DNA of 64,000 bases from positions 52,393 to 116,392 of the forward strand of contig CAZMNW010000065.1 in the NCBI GenBank assembly GCA_964567755.1, read 5' to 3'. Shown here piece after piece: positions 9,609-18,722 of this stretch. Position 1 is the stretch's first letter, and each line of letters starts with the position of its first letter. The notes beneath the pieces are model-generated. The model saw only the letters and a list, made by a program, of their open reading frames with translations, did not search any database and was not told where the DNA came from. Both the position numbers and the translations under genes were made by a program. The DNA comes from DASRJW01 sp964567755. GTDB lineage: Bacteria; Krumholzibacteriota; Krumholzibacteriia; G020349025.

Positions 9609-10190
9609 TCAGCGTGACGTCACGGCGGATTCTCCGAGAATGCGGAACTGCGTGCGGCGGTTCTTGGCGCGACTGGCTCGACTGTCGTTGTCGGCGATCG
9701 GCTGCGATGCGCCGAATGCCTCGACGCTCATGCGGTCGGCGGCAACGCGGCGCGACACGAGATAGTCGCGCGTGACCTGCGCACGACGCTCCGAGAGCCG
9801 CTGGTTGTACGTGGCGTCACCCATACAGTCGGCATGGCCTTCGACGACCACGCGGACCCCAGGATTGCGTTTCATGTACACCGCGATGTCGTCGAGAGTC
9901 TGTTGGTACTCGCCTTCGATCACGGTGCTGTCGAATGCGAAGCGCACCGGCAAGCGCCACAGATCGCTCGTGACCTCGAGGCCCTGGGCGGACAACCATT
10001 GACATCGACCGGGGTCCCGGCCGCCGTGTCGAGGCAACGATCCTTGCTATCGGGCACCCCGTCGTGGTCGCCATCGCCCAACAAGAGCGCGCTGATCACG
10101 ACATGGGCCATGGCTTGCTTCTGTTGCAGATCCCAGACCGGAACGACTTCGCCGCAACTGGCGGCGTCGACGATGCGCTGCAGCATCTCC
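9609..10190 (-). pseudogene. Truncated, frameshifted copy of the VWA/OmpA gene
   Basis: This is the C-terminal half of the intact gene at 13097-14257, about 95-96% identical by eye over 9613-10188. It has the Cys-rich VWDLQQKQAM stretch, the thrombospondin type-3 repeat and the OmpA peptidoglycan-binding domain, but no signal peptide and no VWA domain. One base is missing in a run at about 9980-9990 (ccctggg here, cccttggg in the intact copy), which splits the type-3 repeat and the OmpA domain into different frames. The join to unrelated sequence at about 10190 marks the duplication breakpoint. It is unlikely to make a working protein. Confidence 0.85.
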
Positions 10191-10244
10191 GCACCGAACT
10201 CTCGCGAAAGCCGGGTGAAAGAAGACTTGACGACCCGGCGCCGC

Positions 10245-10727
10245 TCAGCGCCGTGGCGTCACCGTGGCTACCACGATAAGAACGCCGCAGAGCAGTGCCA
10301 CAGCACCGGCCGGTACCATCAGAATCCCCAGGCCCGGGTCGCCGCCTTGGATCCAGATGCCGCCCAGGAAGAAGCCGCCCGGCAGCAGCACGCCCGCGGC
10401 AATCAGACAGAGGGAAGCTAGGCGCCAGCGCGCCGAGTCCGCGCCGCACAGGGCAATGGTCATGGCGAAGGCAATATGGACCAGGCCCAGCAACGTGCCG
10501 TGTGCATGCGCCAGGCGCCACAGGTGCCGGCGTGTCTCGTTGGCCACGTCCAGATACCAGCCGATCTTGAAGCCGTGCAAGCTCTCGAGAGCGATGCCGA
10601 GGGACAGGAAAAAGAGCAGCATCCACCAGCCGATGCGCAAGTGCCGGCGCGACTCCCCCCCACAGCTCAACCCCGACGAGCCCGTTCCGGCCACAGTGCC
10701 CGGGTTGTCGCGCTTCGACGTTTCCAT
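10245..10727 (-). CDS. Four-helix membrane protein downstream of octaheme cytochrome
   Basis: 160 residues from ATG at 10727, with AAGGAG seven bases upstream; the start lies 17 bp after the stop of the cytochrome gene, so the two form an operon. After a polar N terminus of about 30 residues there are four hydrophobic segments (for example IGWWMLLFFLSLGIALESL, then TLLGLVHIAFAMTIALCGA and two more). His residues occur near helix ends (AHAHGTLLGLVHI), which could bind haem or metal, but no known family was recognised. The context suggests a membrane partner for the periplasmic cytochrome; this is an inference. Confidence 0.75.
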   Translation of the reverse strand: METSKRDNPGTVAGTGSSGLSCGGESRRHLRIGWWMLLFFLSLGIALESLHGFKIGWYLDVANETRRHLWRLAHAHGTLLGLVHIAFAMTIALCGADSARWRLASLCLIAAGVLLPGGFFLGGIWIQGGDPGLGILMVPAGAVALLCGVLIVVATVTPRR

Positions 10728-10744
10728 GCTCTCGCTCCTTCTTC

Positions 10745-12616
10745 TCACTCCGCCAAGAGAACGGGGTTGTCGTTCCTCTGGTGCCGGAAGAGCTCGAACC
10801 GCTCTTCGTCGAGGTTACCGAGGCCATCGAGCAGCAATGCCCAGCGGCGGCCTGCATCGACCGTCGGCAGACCGGCCCAGCCGGCAAGGAAGCGCTCGCG
10901 CTCGCCTGCACGCGCCACCTGTGGGCCCATGTAGTCGTAGGGAAGATCGGCGTAGCCGGGCAGCCTGCGCAACGAACGAATCGCGGCATAGCGCACGGCA
11001 TGATAGGGATCGTCCAGCAGCTGCCCGAGGAAGGGGACCACCCAGTCGCGCTGCGAGATCGCCAGCGCCGGCTCCCAGCCCATGTGCCAGGCCACGAGGG
11101 CACGTTGCCCGGCGTCGCCGCGTAGCAGCCACAGAATCGACGCCGCTACCGAGTCTTCGTCGGCGACGAGCACGGGTACCTCGGTTTCGTACCAGTCGCG
11201 TAAATAACGCGCGGTCCAGGCCAGCGTCTGATCGAGATGACAAAGATTGCAGGCGTTGGGGCGGCCTGTTGCAAGGCTCGCTTGCACCGTGGGCGAATCC
11301 ACCTCGTGGCTTCGAATGGCTTTCAGGAGCCCCCACGAGGTGTACGGCATGTGGCAGTTGGCGCAATCGCTCCCGGTAGACTCCGGCTTGTGGTGCGTGT
11401 GCGCCACGAGCTTCGCCTCATCCAGGTACTGCGGATGGCACTGTGTGCAGGCCTGGTTCGTCTCCATGCCGAGCTTGAGCTGGTCTTCGGCCCAATTCAT
11501 GAGAGGACGCGGATCCTCGGGCGGCTGGTGCATGGTGTGGCAGGAAAGACAGGACATCTCTCCGCGCTGGAAGCACGGTGTGCGCAAGAGCCCATTGTAC
11601 TCTCGCCCCGAGACGCGCACCATGCCGTCGGACCAAAACATCGTGTCCAGGAAGTGAGGCTCATGCTTCAACACCTCGTCCAGGACGCGCGCCCGCCGTC
11701 CCCGCTCCACGATGAGCTCCATGTCCTCGAAGTCGTTGCCGGGTTGGTAGTGGAAGCCCCGTTCGTTCCAGTGCGCCAGCTCAGCCGGGTAGCGCAGGGA
11801 AACGCCGTGGCATTGACCGCACACCTGCGCGCTGCGCCGATGCGACAAGCGCTTCGGGTTGACGATCGTCGAATCCGGAACGTCCTTCAGTCTGTGGACA
11901 TAGCGCCGCCGCGGATCGTGGTTCACCCGCACGTGCACCGCCGCGGGGCCATGACACTCAGCGCAGGAGATGCCGAGCTCGAGGACGTGGGTGTCCGACA
12001 AGCCTTCGCGTTGGTTGTCCAGCCGCGGGCGCGTGTGCGTGGCGTGGCAGCGCAGGCAGTTGAAGTTCCATTCCCCCGGTGGCGAGGGACGCTCCCGGGG
12101 AGGCGAGAGGAAGACTGCGCCGAGCGGTGTCCAGCGGCGGTCCTCCAGGAGATACGCGAACGGCAGGAGTTTCAGCGAGCGCCCGAGCCCGGAGTTCATC
12201 CAGTAGAGCTGCTGGTGATGCGAGCCCGTGCTTAAGAGGATGCGCTGTTCGACGCCTGCGCTCGGTGCACCGGCTCCGGTGCTTTCCGTCCGCACCCAGA
12301 ACTCGTCGCCGCGCTGCTCCAAGCGGTAGACGAGGCCGCGATACTCGAGCTCCACGCCATCGAAGTCGGCCTTCACCGTCGCCGGTTCGACGACCTGTGT
12401 CATCGTGCGGTGGTACGAGCCATACCAGGTCTCGTACTGATGCGGATGGCAGGAGCGGCAACTGGATGCCGTGGCAAAGCCCTCGTCGCCCAAGAGCAGG
12501 GGCCGTTGGGTCATAGAAGGATCGGGAGGACGGGGCCGCCCGTAGTCCGAAAGAGCCGCGGCCAGAACCACGCCGCCCGCAACGAGCGAGATCAAGGCGA
12601 GAGCGAACCGATTCAT
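10745..12616 (-). CDS. Exported octaheme c-type cytochrome with HEAT-like tail
   Basis: 623 residues starting MNRFALALISLVAGGVVLAAAL, a signal peptide or N-terminal anchor. An alternative ATG lies six codons upstream at 12634, and neither has a clear ribosome site. Eight CxxCH haem sites are visible in order: CRSCH, CLRCH, CAECH, CGQCH, CLSCH, CTQCH, CANCH and CNLCH. The last 130 residues have a DPYHAVRYAAIRSLRRLPG segment typical of a HEAT-type helical repeat. Proteins like this carry or reduce electrons in the periplasm; the layout recalls cytochrome c-554/NrfA-like multihaem enzymes, but no catalytic haem (CxxCK) is present. The following gene encodes a membrane protein that may be its partner. 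Confidence 0.9.
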   Translation of the reverse strand: MNRFALALISLVAGGVVLAAALSDYGRPRPPDPSMTQRPLLLGDEGFATASSCRSCHPHQYETWYGSYHRTMTQVVEPATVKADFDGVELEYRGLVYRLEQRGDEFWVRTESTGAGAPSAGVEQRILLSTGSHHQQLYWMNSGLGRSLKLLPFAYLLEDRRWTPLGAVFLSPPRERPSPPGEWNFNCLRCHATHTRPRLDNQREGLSDTHVLELGISCAECHGPAAVHVRVNHDPRRRYVHRLKDVPDSTIVNPKRLSHRRSAQVCGQCHGVSLRYPAELAHWNERGFHYQPGNDFEDMELIVERGRRARVLDEVLKHEPHFLDTMFWSDGMVRVSGREYNGLLRTPCFQRGEMSCLSCHTMHQPPEDPRPLMNWAEDQLKLGMETNQACTQCHPQYLDEAKLVAHTHHKPESTGSDCANCHMPYTSWGLLKAIRSHEVDSPTVQASLATGRPNACNLCHLDQTLAWTARYLRDWYETEVPVLVADEDSVAASILWLLRGDAGQRALVAWHMGWEPALAISQRDWVVPFLGQLLDDPYHAVRYAAIRSLRRLPGYADLPYDYMGPQVARAGERERFLAGWAGLPTVDAGRRWALLLDGLGNLDEERFELFRHQRNDNPVLLAE

Positions 12617-12723
12617 GGAAGGTCTGTTTCCCATCGGCAATTTGGGACAGTCGCGACCGCACCGCTGGCGGTCTCGGGAGAGCATACAACGTGGCTAACG
12701 CCGCGAGCCAACGCTGTCGCGCC

Positions 12724-12873
12724 GGCGAAGGCGTGTACAACATCCTCGGCCGCGCCCTGTTCGCACCGGATCGTTCCGAGGAAGCGGCGGCCTTCGTCGC
12801 GCGCGCGCTGGAGACGAAGAGTGACGGCTACAACACCTACATTCCCTACCTCAACGTGCTGGGCCGACTGCGA
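12724..12873 (+). pseudogene. Relic of a TPR-containing kinase-type gene
   Basis: About 150 bp closely match the TPR region of the kinase gene at 3868-4017. Both encode EGVYNILGRALF, then EEAA and YNTYIPY-NVLGRL, and most differences are scattered base changes. Nothing before or after belongs to the gene: it is entered from unrelated sequence next to the cytochrome start and ends at the right edge of NVLGRL. It is a fragment left by a duplication or by loss of a paralogue. The rest of the 480-bp gap (12617-13096) holds nothing recognisable apart from the probable cytochrome promoter region. Confidence 0.75.
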
Positions 12874-13096
12874 AGCTCTTGCGTTGCCGATGCACAAGAG
12901 CCGCGCTGCGGCGGAGCGCGGCTTCCACTATGGGCCACCGCTCATGCTTCTCGAAGCCGGGGAACGGACCGTATCCCGGAGGCTCGTTCTGCTGGGCGAC
13001 TGAACGGCGTCCGGAACTACATCGTCCCGATCTAGCGTTGAAACGACCCGCTTTCGAAACCTCCCGCAAGGTTTTTTCCTGCACCCAAGCCCAGAC

Positions 13097-14257
13097 TTAT
13101 CGTGACGTCACGGCGGATTCTCCGAGAATGCGGAACTGCGTGCGGCGGTTCTTGGCGCGACTGGCTCGACTGTCGTTGTCGGCGATCGGCTGCGATGCGC
13201 CGAAAGCCTCGATGCTCATGCGGTCGGCGGCGACGCCGCGAGAGACGAGATAGTCGCGCGTGACTTGCGCACGACGCTCCGAGAGCCGCTGGTTGTACGT
13301 GGCGTCACCCATACCGTCGGCATGGCCTTCGACGACCATGCGGACATGCGGATTGCGTTTCATGTACACCGCGATGTCGTCGAGAGCCTGTTGGTACTCG
13401 CCTTCGATCACGGTGCTGTCGAATGCGAAGCGCACCGGCAAGCGCCATAGATCGCTCGTGACCTCGAGGCCCTTGGGCGGACAACCATTGGCATCGACCG
13501 GGGTCCCGGCCGCCGTGTCGAGGCAACGATCCTTGTTATCGGGCACCCCGTCGTGGTCGCCATCGCCCAACAAGAGCGCGCTGATCACGACATGGGCCAT
13601 GGCTTGCTTCTGTTGCAGATCCCAGACCGGAACGACCTCGCCGCATCCAGCTGCGTCGACGATGCGCTGCAACATCTCCGTGCCGTCCCGCGACACGCCA
13701 ACCTGGATGGCGTAGATGCAGGCATTGGCGCGTTGATGCAAGCGCCGTGCGGCTGCGACCTCATCGTCGCCCATCTCGAGGCCGTCGCTGACGAGGAACA
13801 CCGCCGTTTCACCGGCGGCACCGGCGAGATCGTGCGCGGCAGCGTCGAGCGCGGTCGCGAGCGGGGAGTCCCCATAGGAACATTCGATTCTGTCGATCGC
13901 GTCGCGAGCGCGACTCTGCGAGTAGCGGTCCATGCCATAGAGCAGCGTCGTTTCACCGACCGGGTACTGCCGCTCCTGGCCGAAGGCACGCACACCGCCA
14001 CGGTAGTCGAGTGGCGGAATGGCCCGAGCCAGGTTCTGCGCCGCCGCTCGCGCGACATCGATCTTGTCGATGCCGTGCGTCTTGGCCCGCATGGATGACG
14101 ATCCATCGACGAGGATCACGAAAGACTCCACTCGCGGGACATAAGCCTCCGAGGAAAGATTCGTCACCTGGAAGGCGAGGTCGTCGCGAGCTGTTGCTGC
14201 GGTCGGCAGCAGGCTGATCAGCAGGATGAGGTGCGCGCACGCGAGGTTCCGAATCAT
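13097..14257 (-). CDS. Exported VWA-domain / OmpA-family protein
   Basis: 386 residues from ATG at 14257, with AGGGTGA upstream. It starts with a signal peptide (MIRNLACAHLILLISLLP). A von Willebrand A domain follows with the metal-site motif DGSSS near residue 50 and FLVSDG later. Next come a short calcium-type thrombospondin-3 repeat (DGDHDGVPDNKDRC) and a C-terminal OmpA domain (VVEGHADGMGDATYNQRLSE) that should bind peptidoglycan. It is therefore a periplasmic or outer-membrane-attached adhesion or scaffold protein. A broken copy of its C-terminal half lies 3.5 kb away on the same strand. Confidence 0.92.
   Translation of the reverse strand: MIRNLACAHLILLISLLPTAATARDDLAFQVTNLSSEAYVPRVESFVILVDGSSSMRAKTHGIDKIDVARAAAQNLARAIPPLDYRGGVRAFGQERQYPVGETTLLYGMDRYSQSRARDAIDRIECSYGDSPLATALDAAAHDLAGAAGETAVFLVSDGLEMGDDEVAAARRLHQRANACIYAIQVGVSRDGTEMLQRIVDAAGCGEVVPVWDLQQKQAMAHVVISALLLGDGDHDGVPDNKDRCLDTAAGTPVDANGCPPKGLEVTSDLWRLPVRFAFDSTVIEGEYQQALDDIAVYMKRNPHVRMVVEGHADGMGDATYNQRLSERRAQVTRDYLVSRGVAADRMSIEAFGASQPIADNDSRASRAKNRRTQFRILGESAVTSR
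13101..13676. repeat. Direct repeat partner of 9613-10188
   Basis: This 576-bp stretch inside the intact VWA/OmpA gene is repeated in the same orientation at 9613-10188, about 3488 bp away. I counted about two dozen differences by eye, roughly 95-96% identity, with sharp ends at cgtgacgtcac on one side and just after gatgcgctgca on the other. The repeats flank the octaheme cytochrome, its membrane partner and a TPR relic. Recombination between them would delete or duplicate that cassette. No transposase or terminal inverted repeat was seen. Confidence 0.9.
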
Positions 14258-14484
14258 CAGCTTCACCCTCTTTCGTCTCGTGAGCCCCGGACAGCCCGAT
14301 GGTCGGGATGCCCCGAGGCGTCGAGATCGAGTGTAGGGAGACTCGGAGCCGTCGCCAAGAAATCTTCGCGTCTGGAGGCTCAGGCGAGCCTGCCGATTGT
14401 CCCGGCGCCGCGAACGGGTGTCGCCACGGCACCGTATCCGGTGGTTTCTGGACTCGGGTTCGGCGCTCTCGGCTCGGTCATCGG

Positions 14485-17283
14485 TCACCGCAGGATCTGC
14501 ATGGCCGAAGCGCTCACGCCCTGTTGGTCCGCGACGCCGAGCTCGTGCAGCAACGCCTCCGGACGCATGCGTCCGGCGAGCAGCGCCGCATAGGCTGCCA
14601 GCACCGTGGCTGCTTCGTCCCGGCTTTCGCGCACGAACTCGACACGATAGCGCCGCACACCGGCGCGCAGCAATCGCGGCACCAGCTTGGCCGTGCTCTG
14701 GAGCTTGGAGTTGAAGACAGTGTTGCGGCAGCCGGCATCGACGATGACCGGGTGCACTTGCTGCAAATGATCGCGCAGTCCCACCTCGTGCTGCTCGCAC
14801 GGCCGCCCGCACGTGCGATGATCGCGCCCATTGCTCAACAGATGCGAATACACACAGTGTTCGGTGTGGAAGGTCGCGATGCGATGATGGACGACGACGG
14901 TGAATCGTTCTGCCGGCACGTGCGCGAGCAGGGCGAACAGCTGGCTCTCGTCGAGATCGTGCGCTGCCGTCTGCGTATCCAACCCCCACCCGAACAGATG
15001 CGCCGCAGTGACCGAATTGGTGACGTTGAGCGAAAAATCACCGTGAATGCGCAAGCGCGCCAACGGATCGGGGCGTTCGGCGCGCAAGCGCGCGAAGGCC
15101 ACCATCCCGCCCCAATGGCGCACGAGAACGCCATTCGGTTCGAGGCGAGCCAGGCGGCTATCGAAGGCTTCCTCGCCCGGCTTCTGCACGCGCAATGTCG
15201 CGAGCGTAACTTTGAGACCTGCCGTTCGCGCTCTGTCTACCGCTTGCGCCAAGCCGACGAACTCCATCCAGTCGAGCTCGACCTCGGGGAGGCCGGCGTC
15301 GATCACGGCTTCCAGCTGCTGCATGCCGCGACAGAGCGGCAAGACAAAGGGCTCGAGGTCGGGGGGCGCGAGCGCGGGCAGGGCGAAGTGGGGGCGGGGT
15401 GCCGTGATGCGAGCGGGCGAATCCTCGCTGCGCTTTGGCCGTGCAGTCACCGACTGCGCCCGCGGCGCATCGCCCGCAACCAACTGGGCCACGAGCGCGC
15501 GGCGTGCCGCCTTGAGCTCCGACACCGGGACCTGTAATCCCGGCGCCAGTCGTGAAAGATCCAACTCCGCCAACTCGAATGGCGTGTCGCCGAACGCTCC
15601 GAGCTTGGCATGCAGCACTTGCGCGTTCAGGCCGAGACCCGCAGCAGATCGTGCCGGCGACGTCGTCTCGATCGTGGCCGTGTGAGTCGGCGTCCGCGCC
15701 CGGATTCGGAGCGGCACACCCAGCGCGCCTTCGACGCTCAAGAACACCTGCGTGCGCGCAAGCGGTGGCTGCCGCGCGAGCAATCGCTCGGTGCCGCGCA
15801 CGATCGCTGGATCGCTCGTCACCCACACGCGCTGGCCCGCTTGTACTCGACGCAAGTCGGGACCGGGAGACCCGAACCCGAGCACGAGATGGCGACCCTC
15901 CTCACGCACTTGGAACACGCGGCCACCGGGCTCGTGCGCGTCCTCGGGTTCTCCCGCATCGAACACGATGCCCATTCCAGGCCGCACGCTCACATCCGGC
16001 ACTGCGGCACCGCTCGCGCCCTGGACGCTGCCACCCAGCGCCGGGAGCGGCGCGGTCACTTCTCCTCGCGGTCCCCCATCGGGTTCTCCGAGCACGCGCG
16101 CTCCCGTCCACGGCCGCCCGGCAGGATCGCGCGCGACATGCACTTCGTACGCTGCCACTTTTGTGACTCGCCCGAGGTACGCGCCGCGGTGTTTCGGAAA
16201 CCGCCCTTCGACGAGTGTCTGATGATCGGAGCCCGCGAGGAAGCCGTCACCGAAACCGCGCGAGAACGCGAGCGTCATGGCGAGCAAGTCGTCCTGCAAC
16301 TGTTTCTGCGCTCGCGGTGTGTTCGCGTCTCCTGCAACCACCGCATCCACCCAGCGCCGGTACGCGCTCACGGACGTCGCGACGTACTGCGGGCCTTTTT
16401 GCCGACCCTCGATCTTGAGGCCGTGGACGCCCAGCGCCACGAGCTCGGGGATGGCGCGCACGCCCGCCAGATCCTTCGGCGACAAGAGATAGCGCACGTC
16501 GCCAAGATCGCGGGCCTCCCCGTCCAAGAGCAAGTCGTACGGCATGCGGCACGATTGCGCGCACTGCCCACGGTTCGCCGACCGTCCACCCCAGGCGGCG
16601 CTGGTGAGACACTGACCGCTCCAGGACACGCACAGCGCTCCGTGCACGAACACTTCCGTTTCGAGCTCTGTGCCGGCGACGAATGCCGCGATCTCGCGCA
16701 CCGAGAGCTCGCGCGGCAAGACCACACGCGTCGCGCCCAAATCCGCGGCGAACAGGCAAGCTTCCGCGCTCGAAATCGTCATTTGCGTGCTGGCATGGAT
16801 CTCGATTTCGGGAGCGATACGTTGCGCCAAGAGTGCTACCGCAGGATCTTGGACGAGAAATGCATCGACGCCGCTCGTCGCCGCCCCACGAATCACGTTC
16901 TCGACGTGAACGAGCTCGGGCTCGAAGACGAGCGTGTTCAACGTGAGATACACACGTGCGCCGGCCGCGTGCACCATCGCCACGGTGTCGGCGAGTGTGT
17001 CGAGGGCAAAATTCCCCGCGCGCGCCCTTGCGTTGAAGCCATCCTGGAGCCCAAAGTAGACGGCGTCGGCGCCGCACTGCAGTGCGGCGCGCAGCGACTC
17101 GGCATCCCCTGCGGGAGCCAGCACCTCAGGACGGCGCGTCGCGCCCGTGTCGAGCGCAGCGCGCGTTGCGGGATTCCAAGACTGCCGCTCCGAGGCCGCT
17201 CGGCGCGGCAGCTGTCGCGGCACGCTTCGGGCCGGGCGTGTGCCCGGGCGCCGGCCTGGCATCTGGGTAGTTTTCTTCGGCAC
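14485..17283 (-). CDS. Long U32-family peptidase-like protein (RlhA/UbiU-type)
   Basis: 932 residues. After a basic N-terminal tail of about 50 residues, the U32 fold begins with EVLAPAGDAESLRAALQCG and continues with HASTQMTISS, VLPRELSV and the signature EVFVHGALCVSWSGQC. The Cys residues in GQCLTS, GQCAQSC and the later CGRPCEQH match those that hold a 4Fe-4S cluster in UbiU/UbiV and RlhA. The second half (from about residue 600) is a further U32-like/DUF3656 module found in the long members. Relatives hydroxylate 23S rRNA or ubiquinone rather than act as peptidases, so an RNA- or quinone-modifying role is likelier than proteolysis, though not proven here. Confidence 0.88.
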   Translation of the reverse strand: MPKKTTQMPGRRPGTRPARSVPRQLPRRAASERQSWNPATRAALDTGATRRPEVLAPAGDAESLRAALQCGADAVYFGLQDGFNARARAGNFALDTLADTVAMVHAAGARVYLTLNTLVFEPELVHVENVIRGAATSGVDAFLVQDPAVALLAQRIAPEIEIHASTQMTISSAEACLFAADLGATRVVLPRELSVREIAAFVAGTELETEVFVHGALCVSWSGQCLTSAAWGGRSANRGQCAQSCRMPYDLLLDGEARDLGDVRYLLSPKDLAGVRAIPELVALGVHGLKIEGRQKGPQYVATSVSAYRRWVDAVVAGDANTPRAQKQLQDDLLAMTLAFSRGFGDGFLAGSDHQTLVEGRFPKHRGAYLGRVTKVAAYEVHVARDPAGRPWTGARVLGEPDGGPRGEVTAPLPALGGSVQGASGAAVPDVSVRPGMGIVFDAGEPEDAHEPGGRVFQVREEGRHLVLGFGSPGPDLRRVQAGQRVWVTSDPAIVRGTERLLARQPPLARTQVFLSVEGALGVPLRIRARTPTHTATIETTSPARSAAGLGLNAQVLHAKLGAFGDTPFELAELDLSRLAPGLQVPVSELKAARRALVAQLVAGDAPRAQSVTARPKRSEDSPARITAPRPHFALPALAPPDLEPFVLPLCRGMQQLEAVIDAGLPEVELDWMEFVGLAQAVDRARTAGLKVTLATLRVQKPGEEAFDSRLARLEPNGVLVRHWGGMVAFARLRAERPDPLARLRIHGDFSLNVTNSVTAAHLFGWGLDTQTAAHDLDESQLFALLAHVPAERFTVVVHHRIATFHTEHCVYSHLLSNGRDHRTCGRPCEQHEVGLRDHLQQVHPVIVDAGCRNTVFNSKLQSTAKLVPRLLRAGVRRYRVEFVRESRDEAATVLAAYAALLAGRMRPEALLHELGVADQQGVSASAMQILR

Positions 17284-17397
17284 GCGAGGATCATATCGAA
17301 TGGTGGCACCGCGTCACAATCAGGCCTCCGCACCGCTGTCGGGGACGCACACCGCGCCGTCCACGACGCCCTTGAGCCCGTGTCTTGGAGTGACGTG

Positions 17398-17961
17398 ATG
17401 GAATCTTGGCTTGGAGTTGTGATCGGGATCGGACTGGCAGCAGCGGCTGGGTTCAGGGTCTTCGTTCCTTTCCTCGTCGTCGCTCTCGCGGCGCGTGCAC
17501 ATCTTGTGGCATTGTCACCGGGCTTCGATTGGGTCGCCACTACACCTGCACTCGCCGCGTTCGCGACCGCGACGTTTCTCGAGGTTCTCGCTTATTCCAT
17601 TCCGTGGGTCGACCATGCGTTGGACATCGTGGCGACCCCAGCGGCGCTCGTGGCCGGTGTCCTCGCCAGCGCCGCGGTGATAACCGATCTACCGCCGGTG
17701 GTGAAATGGAGCATCGCGCTCATCGCCGGCGGTGGCGCGGCTGGGGTGGTGCAGGGAGCGACGGTTCTCGCGCGCATGAAATCGGCGGTGACGACTGCCG
17801 GTGCCGCCAACCCGCTCGTGGCCGGCGCCGAGCTCCTGGGTTCGATCGCCACCGCGCTCTTCGCGATCTTCCTTCCCGTCCTCGGACTCGTGATCGTCGC
17901 CATCCTGTGCGCGATCCTTTTCCGCAAGTCCCGCCGCTTCGTCTTCGGCCGCCAGGGATGA
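17398..17961 (+). CDS. DUF4126-family membrane protein
   Basis: 187 residues with GGAG in good position. The protein opens MESWLGVVIGIGLAAAAGFR and has about five hydrophobic stretches. The segment AAAAGFRVFVPFLVVALAA and the later PWVDHALD / PAALVAGV motifs fit the DUF4126 family of bacterial inner-membrane proteins of unknown role. A short basic tail (LFRKSRRFVFGRQG) should face the cytoplasm. It is divergently arranged with the U32 gene, and the two may share a promoter region of about 110 bp. Confidence 0.85.
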   Translation: MESWLGVVIGIGLAAAAGFRVFVPFLVVALAARAHLVALSPGFDWVATTPALAAFATATFLEVLAYSIPWVDHALDIVATPAALVAGVLASAAVITDLPPVVKWSIALIAGGGAAGVVQGATVLARMKSAVTTAGAANPLVAGAELLGSIATALFAIFLPVLGLVIVAILCAILFRKSRRFVFGRQG

Positions 17962-18073
17962 GTGCTTCTCGGCCCGATCGGCCGTGAAGCAAATCCCGCG
18001 CGCTCGGTACATGTGTGCGTTCTACGTCGTAAAATGCACGCGAGCCAATCCGGCATGCCTCACGCCCTTGGAG

Positions 18074-18622
18074 TCAGGCTGCCGCCGGCGGGATCGGGGG
18101 AAGCTGGCCGGCGTAGTCGAGACGCCACTCGGCGAGTGGCCGCGCGAGGATCACCGTGAGCGCGGTCGATAGCTGGCGCAGGTGCAACAGGTCGTGCATG
18201 CGCCAAGCGGCGATGAAGTCGCCGCAGCGCATGCGGCCGAGCTGCGGATGTTCGAGCGACGCCTCGAGAAGCCCGAGGTCGAGCGCGCCGAGCCAGGCGC
18301 AGGACCGCACCCGTTCGCGTTCGAACTCCCCGCACACCTGTTCTGGATCTTTTGCATTGTAAGCACGCTGTGTGACCCAGCCCACGGGGTCGATCTTCGT
18401 GTCGATGCGGCAGCCTGCGGATGCGGCCTGCGCCCGCGGCCGAAAGTCTTCGCGCTCCTCATCCAGCAGATGCGCGAGAATCTCGAGCGGCGACCAACGC
18501 CCTTCCGTTTCACGCGCGCGCATCGATTCGATGTCGACGGCACGAACGAAACTCTGGATCACACTCGGGTAGAGCGCGTGCTGCTCGACCAGGCGCTCGA
18601 AGCTCTGTCGGTCCATCGGCAT
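18074..18622 (-). CDS. DinB/DfsB-like four-helix metal-binding protein
   Basis: 182 residues. The protein has the DinB-superfamily pattern: the first metal His in WSPLEILAHLLDEE and the C-terminal pair in WRMHDLLHLRQL, with a helical fold predicted between. Members bind a divalent metal and include thiol S-transferases (bacillithiol, mycothiol) and damage-inducible proteins of unknown activity. It is not DNA polymerase IV, which is a separate gene at 59768. It stands alone on this strand between two other minus-strand genes. Confidence 0.85.
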   Translation of the reverse strand: MPMDRQSFERLVEQHALYPSVIQSFVRAVDIESMRARETEGRWSPLEILAHLLDEEREDFRPRAQAASAGCRIDTKIDPVGWVTQRAYNAKDPEQVCGEFERERVRSCAWLGALDLGLLEASLEHPQLGRMRCGDFIAAWRMHDLLHLRQLSTALTVILARPLAEWRLDYAGQLPPIPPAAA

Positions 18623-18722
18623 GGCTCGTCGTCCTCGAAGCGGCCGCAGTCCACATCATGTTGCCAGGAATCTGCTGTGGCTCGACACGATGTGGTCTCG
18701 ACCTCGACACGAACTCGCCCGT

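Noticed and set aside
12879..13253. Plus-strand ORF spanning the gap and the OmpA gene end
   Set aside because: Half of it is antisense to the OmpA domain, and the rest has no homologue that I recognise.
9609..13678. Composite transposon
   Set aside because: The direct repeats are pieces of a VWA/OmpA gene; there is no transposase, no terminal inverted repeat and no target duplication that I can see.
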